From Candidatus Methylacidiphilales bacterium (GTDB taxonomy: Bacteria; Verrucomicrobiota; Verrucomicrobiia; Methylacidiphilales; CAZTYG01), in assembly GCA_033875315.1 (NCBI GenBank), contig JANRJG010000001.1, positions 1 through 52,085 on the forward strand: a stretch of 52,085 nucleotides of DNA, read 5' to 3'. The notes beneath the pieces are model-generated. The model made no database searches, had not been told where the DNA came from, and worked only from the letters and a program-made list of their open reading frames with translations. Position 1 is the stretch's first letter. Every line of letters starts with the position of its first letter. Below, one piece after another: positions 1 through 6,997 of this stretch. The translations under genes were made by a program, and so were the position numbers.

Positions 1-1
1 G

Positions 2-109
2 ACAGAACCAAAATTAGTCAGAGTTGGTCTGATTACATTACTGGCAGTAATTTTACTACTAACCATCGGAATTTCTTGTGACTTACACTTTAGTCCATAT
101 GTCGAATAA
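2..109 (+). CDS. C-terminal end of a cassette-encoded membrane protein (partial)
   Basis: An open frame enters from the left edge and stops with TAA at 107-109, giving 35 visible residues. A strongly hydrophobic stretch (residues about 6-25, rich in Leu, Ile and Val) looks like a transmembrane segment, followed by about 12 polar residues. The stop lies five bases before the inverse core of the first attC site, the usual place for a cassette ORF to end. Function cannot be assigned from this fragment. Confidence 0.55.
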   Translation, partial: TEPKLVRVGLITLLAVILLLTIGISCDLHFSPYVE

Positions 110-113
110 AAAA

Positions 114-216
114 TCCGAACAATCGCGTCCAGCCAACCCCACTCCGCCCGGCACTTCGGCTGCGGAGCAGCCTCGGGTGCCCGGCTCCGGGGGTGGCTGA
201 CGCGGGGACGTTCGGA
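114..216 (+). other. attC site 1 (103 bp)
   Basis: The site runs from inverse core TCCGAAC (114-120) to core GTTCGGA (210-216), exact reverse complements. Inside, GCGTCCAGCCA pairs with TGGCTGACGC leaving one unpaired C, the extrahelical base that directs integrase to the bottom strand. The central 130-190 stretch forms a longer variable terminal structure than in the other sites. It closes the partial first cassette. Confidence 0.88.
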
Positions 217-224
217 ATACAAAT

Positions 225-476
225 ATGTCTGATGTCACCTCATTATGCGGGCCAGTAGAGAAATTCGGAGAAGTTTTGATGCTGCGTATTCCACTTGATG
301 CGGGCGGAGACAAGCTTGCAGATTGCTCCAAAGGAATCAGCGAGATTCAGGATGGCTTTCTTTGTATCGAGATCAAGGATTGGCTAGCCCAGAAACTGAG
401 CATTATTGAGGGAAGTTTTGTTACTGTTGATAATGCGGATGGAAAATTCAACATCCGGCTAGAAACCGAAGAATGA
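225..476 (+). CDS. Hypothetical cassette protein, 83 aa
   Basis: An 83-residue protein with an ATG eight bases after the attC core, the compact layout typical of cassettes. It is acidic, ends in a Glu-rich tail and has a mixed alpha/beta look with no transmembrane segment or recognisable motif. The stop lies three bases before the next attC. I do not recognise the family. Codon use is visibly more AT-rich than in the chromosomal genes after 2254, as expected of an acquired cassette. Confidence 0.65.
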   Translation: MSDVTSLCGPVEKFGEVLMLRIPLDAGGDKLADCSKGISEIQDGFLCIEIKDWLAQKLSIIEGSFVTVDNADGKFNIRLETEE

Positions 477-481
477 AAAAA

Positions 482-541
482 ACCGAACCAGACCGTTGAG
501 CCAACGCGCGAGACGCGCGTGGCACACGGTTGACGTTCGGT
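482..541 (+). other. attC site 2 (60 bp)
   Basis: Inverse core ACCGAAC (482-488) and core GTTCGGT (535-541) are exact reverse complements. The interior pairs GCCAACGCGCG with CGCGCGTGGC around an AGA loop, with a bulged A, and ACCG with CGGT nearer the base. It terminates the cassette carrying the 83-residue ORF. Confidence 0.88.
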
Positions 542-549
542 GAAAAAAT

Positions 550-1140
550 ATGCCTCGGCCCGTTCCTCAAAAAATTCTGAAATGCATGCTTCGCCTCATG
601 AGCGCGATCGCTGACATGGAGGAAAGTCGACAGGCATATCAAAGTTTCAAGCAGTCCCCTTCTCTTTTGCAACACTATTTCTTTGAATCCATGGTGATTG
701 CGTATTATAGACCTTTTACGCAGAACCACGGGGTTGGCTGTATCTTGGCTAACTTTCCCAACTACCCGGACTATTCAGATCCTGAAATGAATGCGAGACA
801 CCTACGTATGCAGGATCTCCGCAACAAATTTGTGGCTCACAGCAGTATCGAAGGAACCCGAGTATTTATCGTTCCCCCTGGAGTATTACACCCTGTGAAA
901 CAGTCAACGTCATCCAATTTTGACTATGCCGTTATGCGACGCTATTTTCCTCGTCCTGATTTAGCAGATTGGTTATTTGAGGTTTGTGGCGCGTTCAGAC
1001 TCCGTTTAGAAGCCGAGCTGACTGCACTTCTAGATAGATATGGCCCAAGGATTGCGTCCTACTCTCAGGTCACAGAATTATTGGCTCCAGAAAGTCCATT
1101 TGAGTGGTCAAAAAATGAAGAGGCCGAACCATGTCATTGA
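550..1140 (+). CDS. Hypothetical cassette protein, 196 aa, possible HEPN-like fold
   Basis: A 196-residue, largely helical soluble protein starting at an ATG nine bases after the attC core. Around residue 95-105 it has LRNKFVAHSS, which resembles the R-N-x(n)-H motif of HEPN-type nucleases and AbiU2-like proteins. This is a motif-level resemblance only; spacing (R-x5-H) is at the edge of the family rule. The C-terminal third ends in an acidic tail and the stop codon lies inside the following attC. An unknown function, or a toxin or defence RNase, are both open. Confidence 0.7.
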   Translation: MPRPVPQKILKCMLRLMSAIADMEESRQAYQSFKQSPSLLQHYFFESMVIAYYRPFTQNHGVGCILANFPNYPDYSDPEMNARHLRMQDLRNKFVAHSSIEGTRVFIVPPGVLHPVKQSTSSNFDYAVMRRYFPRPDLADWLFEVCGAFRLRLEAELTALLDRYGPRIASYSQVTELLAPESPFEWSKNEEAEPCH

Positions 1141-1180
1141 CCCAACGCGCTTCGCGCGTTGGTCATGACGGACGTTGGAT
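1123..1180 (+). other. attC site 3 (58 bp)
   Basis: Inverse core GCCGAAC (1123-1129) and core GTTGGAT (1174-1180). Only the AAC/GTT parts match, because the last six bases of the core belong to the next cassette. The inner arms CAACGCGC/GCGCGTTG with a TTC loop and the GTCA/TGAC outer pairing give a good hairpin with bulges. The stop codon of the 196-residue ORF is within it. Confidence 0.87.
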
Positions 1181-1227
1181 AAAAGATTTTCTTTAGATTC
1201 GTTCACAATGTGTTACCAAGGTTTCCT

Positions 1228-1455
1228 ATGCTTACAGACTTAGAAAAATTTCTTCTTAGAAATAATCGCGATCTATTTGAAGTGGCTGGCTCATTGATGT
1301 GGGATACAGCCTGTCTATATGAGTTCATTTCAACTCTTCCCCAGTTGCCCCCAAATGTTCAGAGGGAATACAAAAAGATTTCTGAAGAACGAAAGGCACA
1401 TTCACAACTTTGGAAAGCTCGCGTCCAACCAATTGAACAGATTCTAGACAGCTAA
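1228..1455 (+). CDS. Hypothetical cassette protein, about 75 aa
   Basis: A small helical protein read from ATG 1228; a GTG at 1210 in the same frame would add six residues. It is rich in Leu, Glu and Lys, with a Trp-containing centre and a C-terminal half of charged helix. There are no transmembrane segments, signal peptide or motifs I recognise. It sits alone in its cassette, with 41 bases between the stop and the attC. Size and composition would suit a small regulator, antitoxin or defence accessory, but nothing in the sequence decides this. Confidence 0.6.
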   Translation: MLTDLEKFLLRNNRDLFEVAGSLMWDTACLYEFISTLPQLPPNVQREYKKISEERKAHSQLWKARVQPIEQILDS

Positions 1456-1496
1456 CGACCCGGCTGAACTGATCTTCGGAAAAAAACGAAGCAAAA

Positions 1497-1557
1497 ATCC
1501 AACAATCGCATGCAGCCAACCCGCGCAACGCGGGCGGCTGATGCGGGGACGTTCGAT
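1497..1557 (+). other. attC site 4 (61 bp)
   Basis: Inverse core ATCCAAC (1497-1503) is the exact complement of this cassette's own left end (GTTGGAT, 1174), while the right core is GTTCGAT (1551-1557) contributed by the next cassette. GCATGCAGCC pairs with GGCTGATGC leaving one extrahelical G, and CCCGCG/CGCGGG forms the inner stem. Confidence 0.9.
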
Positions 1558-1563
1558 AAAGTT

Positions 1564-1931
1564 ATGATTGACCTAATCTTTGATGTCTACCAGCAAGGCC
1601 GAATAAATGCGGCAGACTCCCAAGCTAGAAAAGCATCGGAAAAATTTCCGATTTCCGGAGCGAATTGCAGCAGATTACCTTTCGTCTAGACCGATTGACA
1701 TTGGCCAGCCAAGCCATGTGGGAGCTTATTCGGGAGCAGACACAATTAACCGACGCAGATATCAGGAAAAGAGTGGAACAGATCGACATGAGAGATGGCA
1801 TAAAAGATGGGAAAATATCGGCCGTGGTCCTCACTTGTCCAACATGTGGCAAACCTATTAGCTCTAAACGCCCTGTCTGTATTTACTGCGGGGAGCGAAA
1901 TGGAAAACATCGGGTGTTTGATATCACATAA
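1564..1931 (+). pseudogene. Frameshifted zinc-ribbon cassette protein
   Basis: Two frames together rebuild one protein. ATG 1564 (12 bases after the core) reads MIDLIFDVYQQGRINAAD and on to about 1644. The next frame continues through a coiled coil (LDRLTLASQAMWELIRE), an EIDLRDG-like segment and a C-terminal zinc ribbon (CPTCG and CIYCG) to a stop at 1931. I know this arrangement from small PVC and environmental zinc-ribbon proteins. One extra A in the five-A run at 1640-1644 would restore a single frame of about 122 residues. A true mutation, a base-calling error or slippage are all possible. The downstream part alone could start at TTG 1665. Confidence 0.7.
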
Positions 1932-1935
1932 AAGA

Positions 1936-1994
1936 ATCGAACAATCGCATCCAGCCAACGCGCTGACGCGCGCGGCTGATGCGTGACGTTGATA
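1936..1994 (+). other. attC site 5, last in the array (59 bp)
   Basis: Inverse core ATCGAAC (1936-1942) is the exact complement of this cassette's own left end (GTTCGAT, 1551); the right core is GTTGATA (1988-1994). GCATCCAGCC pairs with GGCTGATGC with one extrahelical C. No later sequence complements GTTGATA in an attC-like setting, so the array appears to stop here. Confidence 0.88.
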
Positions 1995-2253
1995 TGGCTG
2001 CATTTGTCAAGGGTCAACACACTTCCAGCTTTCCGTTTTTTTTTCGGTTTCATGTTGGTTTACGAGGGAGAACAGAAGCGAGCAGACCGCGTGGTTTACG
2101 ATGGTGGATGCTGCTGATATTCGCGGGTTGGTGCCGCCGTTATGATGTCATCGTGGCCATTCCAAACACACGATAAAAATCGAAATCTTTGTCGCTGGCG
2201 TGTGGAAACACGCAGCTGAACCCAAAATGCTCCGGCTATTTCAGTTGTCTTTT
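1995..2253. other. Non-coding junction between array and chromosome
   Basis: About 260 bases with no convincing gene. A 65-codon frame covering 1979-2176 starts inside the attC, has atypical composition and no family resemblance. A short perfect-stem hairpin (GCGTGT, loop GGAA, ACACGC, about 2198-2213) stands near the xseA end without a following T run. It probably holds the integron boundary. Confidence 0.5.
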
Positions 2254-3549
2254 TCAAGTGTCCAGTGAAGGTCCTTTGAAGGGACGGGCACCCACCTCAC
2301 CATCGGCGAAGCGCACCCGGAGTGTCTCCAGGGCTCGGGCCCGCTTGGCCTCACGCACGATCGCCCCTTTTTCATCCAGGACCATGGTATAACCTCGCCG
2401 CAGGGTGGCCTCCGGTGAAAGCAGGCGCAATTGGTGCTCACGTGAGGCAAGAACCTCCCGCCAGCGCGCAATTTTCTGCAGCGGATCGAGGACCTGCCAG
2501 GTTTGCCGCAAGCCGGCCAGCCGGCCGCTCCGCTGCCGGTGCTGGGTCAGGAGCGCCGTGCGCAGCCGGTCGCGGTGTTCGTCCATCCGCTGCGACCACT
2601 GGTGGACCAGGCGGACGGGTTCGCGGAAGACGTAATGGTTGCGGAAGGCGTCCAAGCGTGTGTGTTCATCGTCCAGGCGTTGCTGCAGGGCGCGGTCCAT
2701 CCCTTCCCGCAGGTCGGCCAGGTCGTCGAACCAGTCGGCATCGGCTCGGGACAGCAATTCCGCGGCGGCCGAGGGTGTGGGGGCCCGTAGATCGGCGACG
2801 AAGTCGCAGATGGTGAAGTCGGTTTCGTGTCCGACCCCGGAAATGACCGGCACCGGGCAGGCGGCCACGGCCCGTGCCAGTGCTTCCTCGTTGAATTCCC
2901 AGAGGTCCTCCAGGCTGCCTCCTCCGCGGGCCACCACCGCAATGTCGGCCCGTGCCGCACGCCCGATGGCTTCGAGGGCATCGATGATTTCCCGGTGGGC
3001 CCCCTCCCCCTGCACCCGCACACCGTAAACCTGGATGCGGATGCGTGGGCAGCGTCGTTGGAGGACGTTGATGAAATCCCGCACCGCCGCGCCGGACGCG
3101 GAGGTGACGATGGCCACGGTGCGGGGGAACTCCGGCAGGGGGCGCTTGCGTGCTTCCTCGAAGAGTCCCTCCTCCCGAAGCTTGAGTTTCAGAGCCTCGA
3201 AGCGTTCCTGAAGGCTGCCGCGTCCCACGGGTTGCAGGCTGGTGACCCGGATTTGGTACTCCCCCCGGGGCACATAGACGGTGATCTCGCCACCGGCCAC
3301 CACTTGGTCGCCGTCCTTGGGTTGGAATCGCAGGCTGCGGGCATCCCCACGGAAGAACACGGCCCGGATCTGGGATTGGGCGTCTTTGAGGGTGAAATAC
3401 ATGTGCCCGGAGGGCTGGCGACGGAGGTTGGATATCTCCCCCTGGACGCGGACGGTCCCGATGCCGGATTCGAGCAGGGCGCGGACGGATTCGGTCAGCT
3501 CACTGACGCTGACCGGCCCGGGCTTTGTCTCAAAGAGTTCGTCAGGCAT
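2254..3549 (-). CDS. xseA: Exodeoxyribonuclease VII large subunit
   Basis: XseA, the catalytic large subunit of exonuclease VII, degrades single-stranded DNA to oligonucleotides. The N-terminal OB fold is clear (VRVQGEISNLRRQPSGHMYF), followed by the catalytic domain with VVARGGGSLEDLWEFNEE and SGVGHETDFTICDFVADLRA, then a long helical region and the usual C-terminal segment. From ATG 3549 it is 431 residues, close to the E. coli protein. The frame is open further upstream, but the extension does not resemble the family. It lies 85 bases after ymdB on the same strand. No xseB is seen in the window. Confidence 0.95.
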   Translation of the reverse strand: MPDELFETKPGPVSVSELTESVRALLESGIGTVRVQGEISNLRRQPSGHMYFTLKDAQSQIRAVFFRGDARSLRFQPKDGDQVVAGGEITVYVPRGEYQIRVTSLQPVGRGSLQERFEALKLKLREEGLFEEARKRPLPEFPRTVAIVTSASGAAVRDFINVLQRRCPRIRIQVYGVRVQGEGAHREIIDALEAIGRAARADIAVVARGGGSLEDLWEFNEEALARAVAACPVPVISGVGHETDFTICDFVADLRAPTPSAAAELLSRADADWFDDLADLREGMDRALQQRLDDEHTRLDAFRNHYVFREPVRLVHQWSQRMDEHRDRLRTALLTQHRQRSGRLAGLRQTWQVLDPLQKIARWREVLASREHQLRLLSPEATLRRGYTMVLDEKGAIVREAKRARALETLRVRFADGEVGARPFKGPSLDT

Positions 3550-3634
3550 CACGTTTCTGTGCGGGGGCGGGTCTCGCCAGGGTTCGATCTGATCGGTGGG
3601 AAGGGACTGCCGCTCTACAATAAAAAGGACGGTT

Positions 3635-4444
3635 TCAGCAGGCCATGCCGGAAGGGCCGGGCACCGGGGTGGGGATCTGGAAACGCTCGATCCGCCGGGC
3701 CTGGCCGCTGGCGTCGTCAATCTCGATGAAGACCCCGTCGGCCTGGCACTGGCCGGAGGTGACGGTCATGCGCACGGGCATGAGTGTGCGCGAGCGTTCC
3801 AGGATCGGTCCCTTGTCGCGGCCGATGACCCCGTCATGGCCGCCGCAGAATCCGGCGTCGGTCAGGTAGGCGGTCCCTCCGGGAAGGATCTTCTCGTCGG
3901 CCGTCTGGACATGGGTGTGGGTACCGACGACGGCCGAGACTTTCCCATCGACGGCATGACCGAAGGCGATCTTCTCGGAGGTGGTTTCGGCGTGGAAATC
4001 GATGAAGATGCAGTGGGTTTCGCCGTAAATGTCGGCCAGGAGGTCATCGATGCCTAGGAATGGGTTGTCCGCGTGGACGGGCATGAAGGTGCGGCCGAGG
4101 GCGTTGACGACGGCCAGTTTTTTTCCGTTGCCCGAGACGACGACGAAGCCCCGACCGGGGACGCCGTCCGGGAGGTTGAACGGGCGGATGAGGCGGGGTT
4201 CTTCCTCGAAGAAGGGGTAGATCTCCCGCTGGTCCCAGCAGTGGTCGCCGAGGGTGATGACATCGACCTTGGCCCGCATGATTTCGTAGGCCAGGCGCGG
4301 GGTGATGCCGTGGCCACCGGCGGAGTTCTCCCCGTTCACGATGACAAAATCCGGCTGGAACCGTTCCTTGAGAATGGGGACGGCCTGGCGCACGGCCTCA
4401 CGACCGGGCTCGCCGACGACATCCCCCAGAAAAACGACGCGCAT
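3635..4444 (-). CDS. ymdB: YmdB-family metallophosphoesterase
   Basis: A 269-residue calcineurin-like phosphoesterase of the YmdB/TIGR00282 family; the Bacillus member hydrolyses 2',3'-cyclic nucleotides and affects biofilm choice. Motifs in order are FLGDVVGEPGREAV at the N-terminus, NGENSAGGHG, GDHCWDQ and GTHTHVQTAD. In most relatives the third reads GNHTWD, so the usual metal-ligand Asn is Asp here. ATG 4444 was chosen because it starts directly at the conserved MRVVFLGD. It is 65 bases downstream of the permease gene and may share its transcript. Confidence 0.9.
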   Translation of the reverse strand: MRVVFLGDVVGEPGREAVRQAVPILKERFQPDFVIVNGENSAGGHGITPRLAYEIMRAKVDVITLGDHCWDQREIYPFFEEEPRLIRPFNLPDGVPGRGFVVVSGNGKKLAVVNALGRTFMPVHADNPFLGIDDLLADIYGETHCIFIDFHAETTSEKIAFGHAVDGKVSAVVGTHTHVQTADEKILPGGTAYLTDAGFCGGHDGVIGRDKGPILERSRTLMPVRMTVTSGQCQADGVFIEIDDASGQARRIERFQIPTPVPGPSGMAC

Positions 4445-4509
4445 CGGAAGACGATAACCGGCGGGTGCGGGCTGCCCAGAGGATTTTGTGAAAAAAGGGG
4501 CCGGAGCTC

Positions 4510-5760
4510 CTATTGGCCGGTGCCGCGGAGGATGCCGGCGGGCTCGATGCGCGAGGCCCGGCGGGCCGGGATGTAAGCAGCGAGGGTGACCGAGACCAAC
4601 GCGAGCACGGCAGCCATGAGATAATGGTCCATGGACCATTCGACCAGGAAGTAGCGGGTGCGCATGATGCCGGTGATGTTCACGGGAATCTTGGATATGC
4701 CGTAGGTCATGCAGGCGCCGAAAATCCATCCACCGACGATCCCCACCACCGCGACCCAGACCCCCTGCCAAAGGAAGATCATGGTGATGTCATTTTTACG
4801 AAAACCCATCGAACGAAGGATGGCGATTTCCTTGGACCTCTGCATGACGGAAATGGAGAGGACGTTGTAGATGCCGAAGCCGGAAAGAAGGATGACCATC
4901 GAAACCACCAAACCGGCGGATATGCGGAGGAGCTTGAAGATCTGCAGATTGCCCCTCTGCCTTTCCTGCCAGGAGGCGGCGCTGTGGGACAACAAATCCT
5001 CGAATGCCTCGGCCAGAGCCCCGGCCCGCATGGGGTCGCGAAGTTTCACATACATCAACGAAGTGTAGTACGGCTTGCGGAGAAGCGTCTGGGCCGAGCG
5101 CATGTGTACGAAGACATTGCGCGTGTCCATCATCCAAACGCCGGTCTCATAAATGGCATCAATGCGGTAGCGGCGGCTGGAGTGGTCCGAACCGGACAAG
5201 TAAACGTTCTGGCCGACCGAGAGGCGGAGGCGCTCGGCCAAAACCGATCCGACGCAGATTCCGGAGGGGTTGGCGCGGAAGTCATCCAGTGAACCCTTGA
5301 TGATCTGGTTGCGGAATTCCGTGGTGCGGAGGTGGAGTTCGAGATCCACCCCGCGGAGGAGGACCACGTCCGAGGCAAATCCCGAACGGAGGATGGCATT
5401 GCCCTCGACAACGGGCGAACAGCCGACGACATCCGGGATATGGCTGAGCACGTCGATGATGTGATAGGCATCGGCAATGCCGGGATAGTATTTACGCTGC
5501 TGCTGGCTGGAAACCATGACCTGCTTGTTCGAATCCCCGGCGAGGATGCGGCTGTTGTAACTCTGGAAGCGGTCGGTGATGACCACGCTGCCCTCGCAAC
5601 CCAGGAGGGTTTTGATGAAAAAAGCCTCGAATCCCTGTGCCTGGGCGAGGGCGGCGATGAACAATCCCACACCGACGGCCACGCCCAGAACGGTCATGCC
5701 CATGGAGCGCTTGTGGGCCCAGAGAAAGCCGGCGGCGATGTGGTAGGAAGAGGTGTTCAC
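4510..5760 (-). CDS. ABC transporter permease, FtsX/MacB type
   Basis: A permease of the MacB/LolC/FtsX superfamily, about 416 residues. The N-terminal transmembrane helix is followed by a large periplasmic MacB-like domain (about residues 40-270). Three C-terminal helices contain the family's coupling region (SVMQRSKEIAILRSMGF) and the terminal ARRASRIEPAGILRG. Such permeases act mechanically on a partner ATPase rather than moving substrate through a pore. GTG 5760 is chosen: it lies 13 bases after the fusion-protein stop and starts near the first helix. No ATPase gene is adjacent; the nearest LolD-type ATPase is at 23183-23959. Confidence 0.88.
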   Translation of the reverse strand: MNTSSYHIAAGFLWAHKRSMGMTVLGVAVGVGLFIAALAQAQGFEAFFIKTLLGCEGSVVITDRFQSYNSRILAGDSNKQVMVSSQQQRKYYPGIADAYHIIDVLSHIPDVVGCSPVVEGNAILRSGFASDVVLLRGVDLELHLRTTEFRNQIIKGSLDDFRANPSGICVGSVLAERLRLSVGQNVYLSGSDHSSRRYRIDAIYETGVWMMDTRNVFVHMRSAQTLLRKPYYTSLMYVKLRDPMRAGALAEAFEDLLSHSAASWQERQRGNLQIFKLLRISAGLVVSMVILLSGFGIYNVLSISVMQRSKEIAILRSMGFRKNDITMIFLWQGVWVAVVGIVGGWIFGACMTYGISKIPVNITGIMRTRYFLVEWSMDHYLMAAVLALVSVTLAAYIPARRASRIEPAGILRGTGQ

Positions 5761-5773
5761 GGTCCGGCGAAGG

Positions 5774-6976
5774 TCAATTGTCCTTGACCACCACGGAACG
5801 AACGCGCACCCCTTCGGGATAGAGGTCATGGTTGGACAGGATGACGCGGTCACCCTCGTCCAAGCCCTGCAGGATCTCGGTCTTTTCCATGGTGCGGAAA
5901 CCGGATTTCACCACCACCTGGCCGACAACGCCGTTCTTGATCCGGTAGACGATGTTGCCCTTGCGGATGGCACGGGTCGGGATGGTCAGGACATTGTTGT
6001 GTTCGCTGATGATGATATTCATCTCGCCCGTCATGCCCGGAAGGAGGATATCGGGCGGATCTTCCAGGCTGAAGACCACGCGGTAGGATTGATTTTCCGC
6101 CTGGGGAAGGATTTCCTTGAGCACCCCCGTCAGGTCGCGGTCGCGGTGGGAATAGAGGCGGATCTTGGCTTTCAGTCCGGGGCGCAGGTAACCGACGTCC
6201 TCCTCGTTGATCTGGGCGACGATCTGGTTGTCGGAACTGCCGATGCGGCAAAGTTCGGCCTGTGGGGGGACGAATTCACCGAGGTGGCAGTAAATGTTCA
6301 GCACCACGCCATCGAGCGGAGAAATGACCTGCATTTGATCCAATTTGGAACGGGTCTGATCGGTGGCACGGGTCAGGTTCTCCACCTCCATGTCGAGGTT
6401 CATCTGCTCCTTTTGGACGATCTCTCGCAGGCTGGTCAGTTCGTTGACCGCCTTTTCATATTCAATCGGCGCGATGTTGCCGGCATCGAGGAGTTTTTTC
6501 AACTTCTCCACCTCGATTTCCTTGTTGCGCAGTGCCGCGTTGGAGGCAGGCCCCATCTTCAGCCGGGCCTTGGCGTTATCAAGGGCCGACTGGTTGGCCT
6601 CGAACTGGCGCTGGAAGCTGTCGTCGGAAATCTGGGCCAGGACATCGCCGTTCTTGACCTTGCGACCCTCCTTGATGTTGAGCTGGGTGACCTGGCCGTA
6701 TTGGCGGGTGCGGACGATCAACTGATTGACGGGCTCGACATTGACCGTTCCGTAAACCCCGGCCACCGCGGTGCCACGCCGGACCACGGCGATTTCGGCA
6801 AATTCGACGCTGTTGCGGTTGTAGAGAAAAAAGCCGAGTCCGGCCAGGGCGAGAATGACCGCCGCACCCGCCTGGTATCTCCGGGCGTTGCCTCCCTTCC
6901 AGAAACGGAGGGCGAAGGTACGGACGGCCTGGAGGGAGGACATGAGGAGGGCGATAGGAGATGCTTTCATGGGCAT
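5774..6976 (-). CDS. Membrane fusion protein (HlyD/MacA family)
   Basis: A 400-residue periplasmic adaptor linking an inner-membrane pump to a TolC-type channel. A single transmembrane helix lies at about residues 34-53. It is followed by a lipoyl-like half-motif (YGQVTQLNIKEGRKVKNGDV), a long alpha-helical hairpin (about 105-190), the second lipoyl half (SPLDGVVLNIYCHLGEFV) and beta-barrel and membrane-proximal domains. The start is ATG 6976, with a second in-frame ATG at 6970. It lies 21 bases after the second TolC-like gene and 13 before the permease, so the set is one operon. Confidence 0.9.
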   Translation of the reverse strand: MPMKASPIALLMSSLQAVRTFALRFWKGGNARRYQAGAAVILALAGLGFFLYNRNSVEFAEIAVVRRGTAVAGVYGTVNVEPVNQLIVRTRQYGQVTQLNIKEGRKVKNGDVLAQISDDSFQRQFEANQSALDNAKARLKMGPASNAALRNKEIEVEKLKKLLDAGNIAPIEYEKAVNELTSLREIVQKEQMNLDMEVENLTRATDQTRSKLDQMQVISPLDGVVLNIYCHLGEFVPPQAELCRIGSSDNQIVAQINEEDVGYLRPGLKAKIRLYSHRDRDLTGVLKEILPQAENQSYRVVFSLEDPPDILLPGMTGEMNIIISEHNNVLTIPTRAIRKGNIVYRIKNGVVGQVVVKSGFRTMEKTEILQGLDEGDRVILSNHDLYPEGVRVRSVVVKDN

Positions 6977-6997
6977 TGGAGGGAAGAAGACATGGGT

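Larger units (their letters stand above)
1..1988 (+). mobile_element. Integron gene-cassette array (distal end)
   Basis: Five attC sites in the same orientation separate short plus-strand ORFs, giving four whole cassettes (about 211-535, 536-1174, 1175-1551, 1552-1988) and the end of a fifth. Cassette ORFs begin roughly 10-50 bases after each core site. The inverse core of cassette three (ATCCAAC, 1497) is the exact complement of its own left end (GTTGGAT, 1174), and that of cassette four (ATCGAAC, 1936) of its own left end (GTTCGAT, 1551). Cassettes one and two match except at the outermost base. ORFs point away from attI, so the integrase should lie at lower coordinates beyond the window. 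No attC is seen after 1994, so this is the array's end. Confidence 0.9.

Noticed and set aside
1640-1648. Programmed -1 frameshift heptamer in the zinc-ribbon cassette
   Set aside because: The bases around the A5 run do not give a canonical X XXY YYZ in the starting frame; a single-base deletion or error explains it more simply.
1979-2176. 65-codon ORF after the last attC
   Set aside because: Starts inside attC, basic and Trp/Arg-rich composition with no attC following; not convincing as a cassette gene.
3550-3720. N-terminal extension of XseA
   Set aside because: The frame is open but the 57 extra residues do not match the family; ATG 3549 gives the usual N-terminus.
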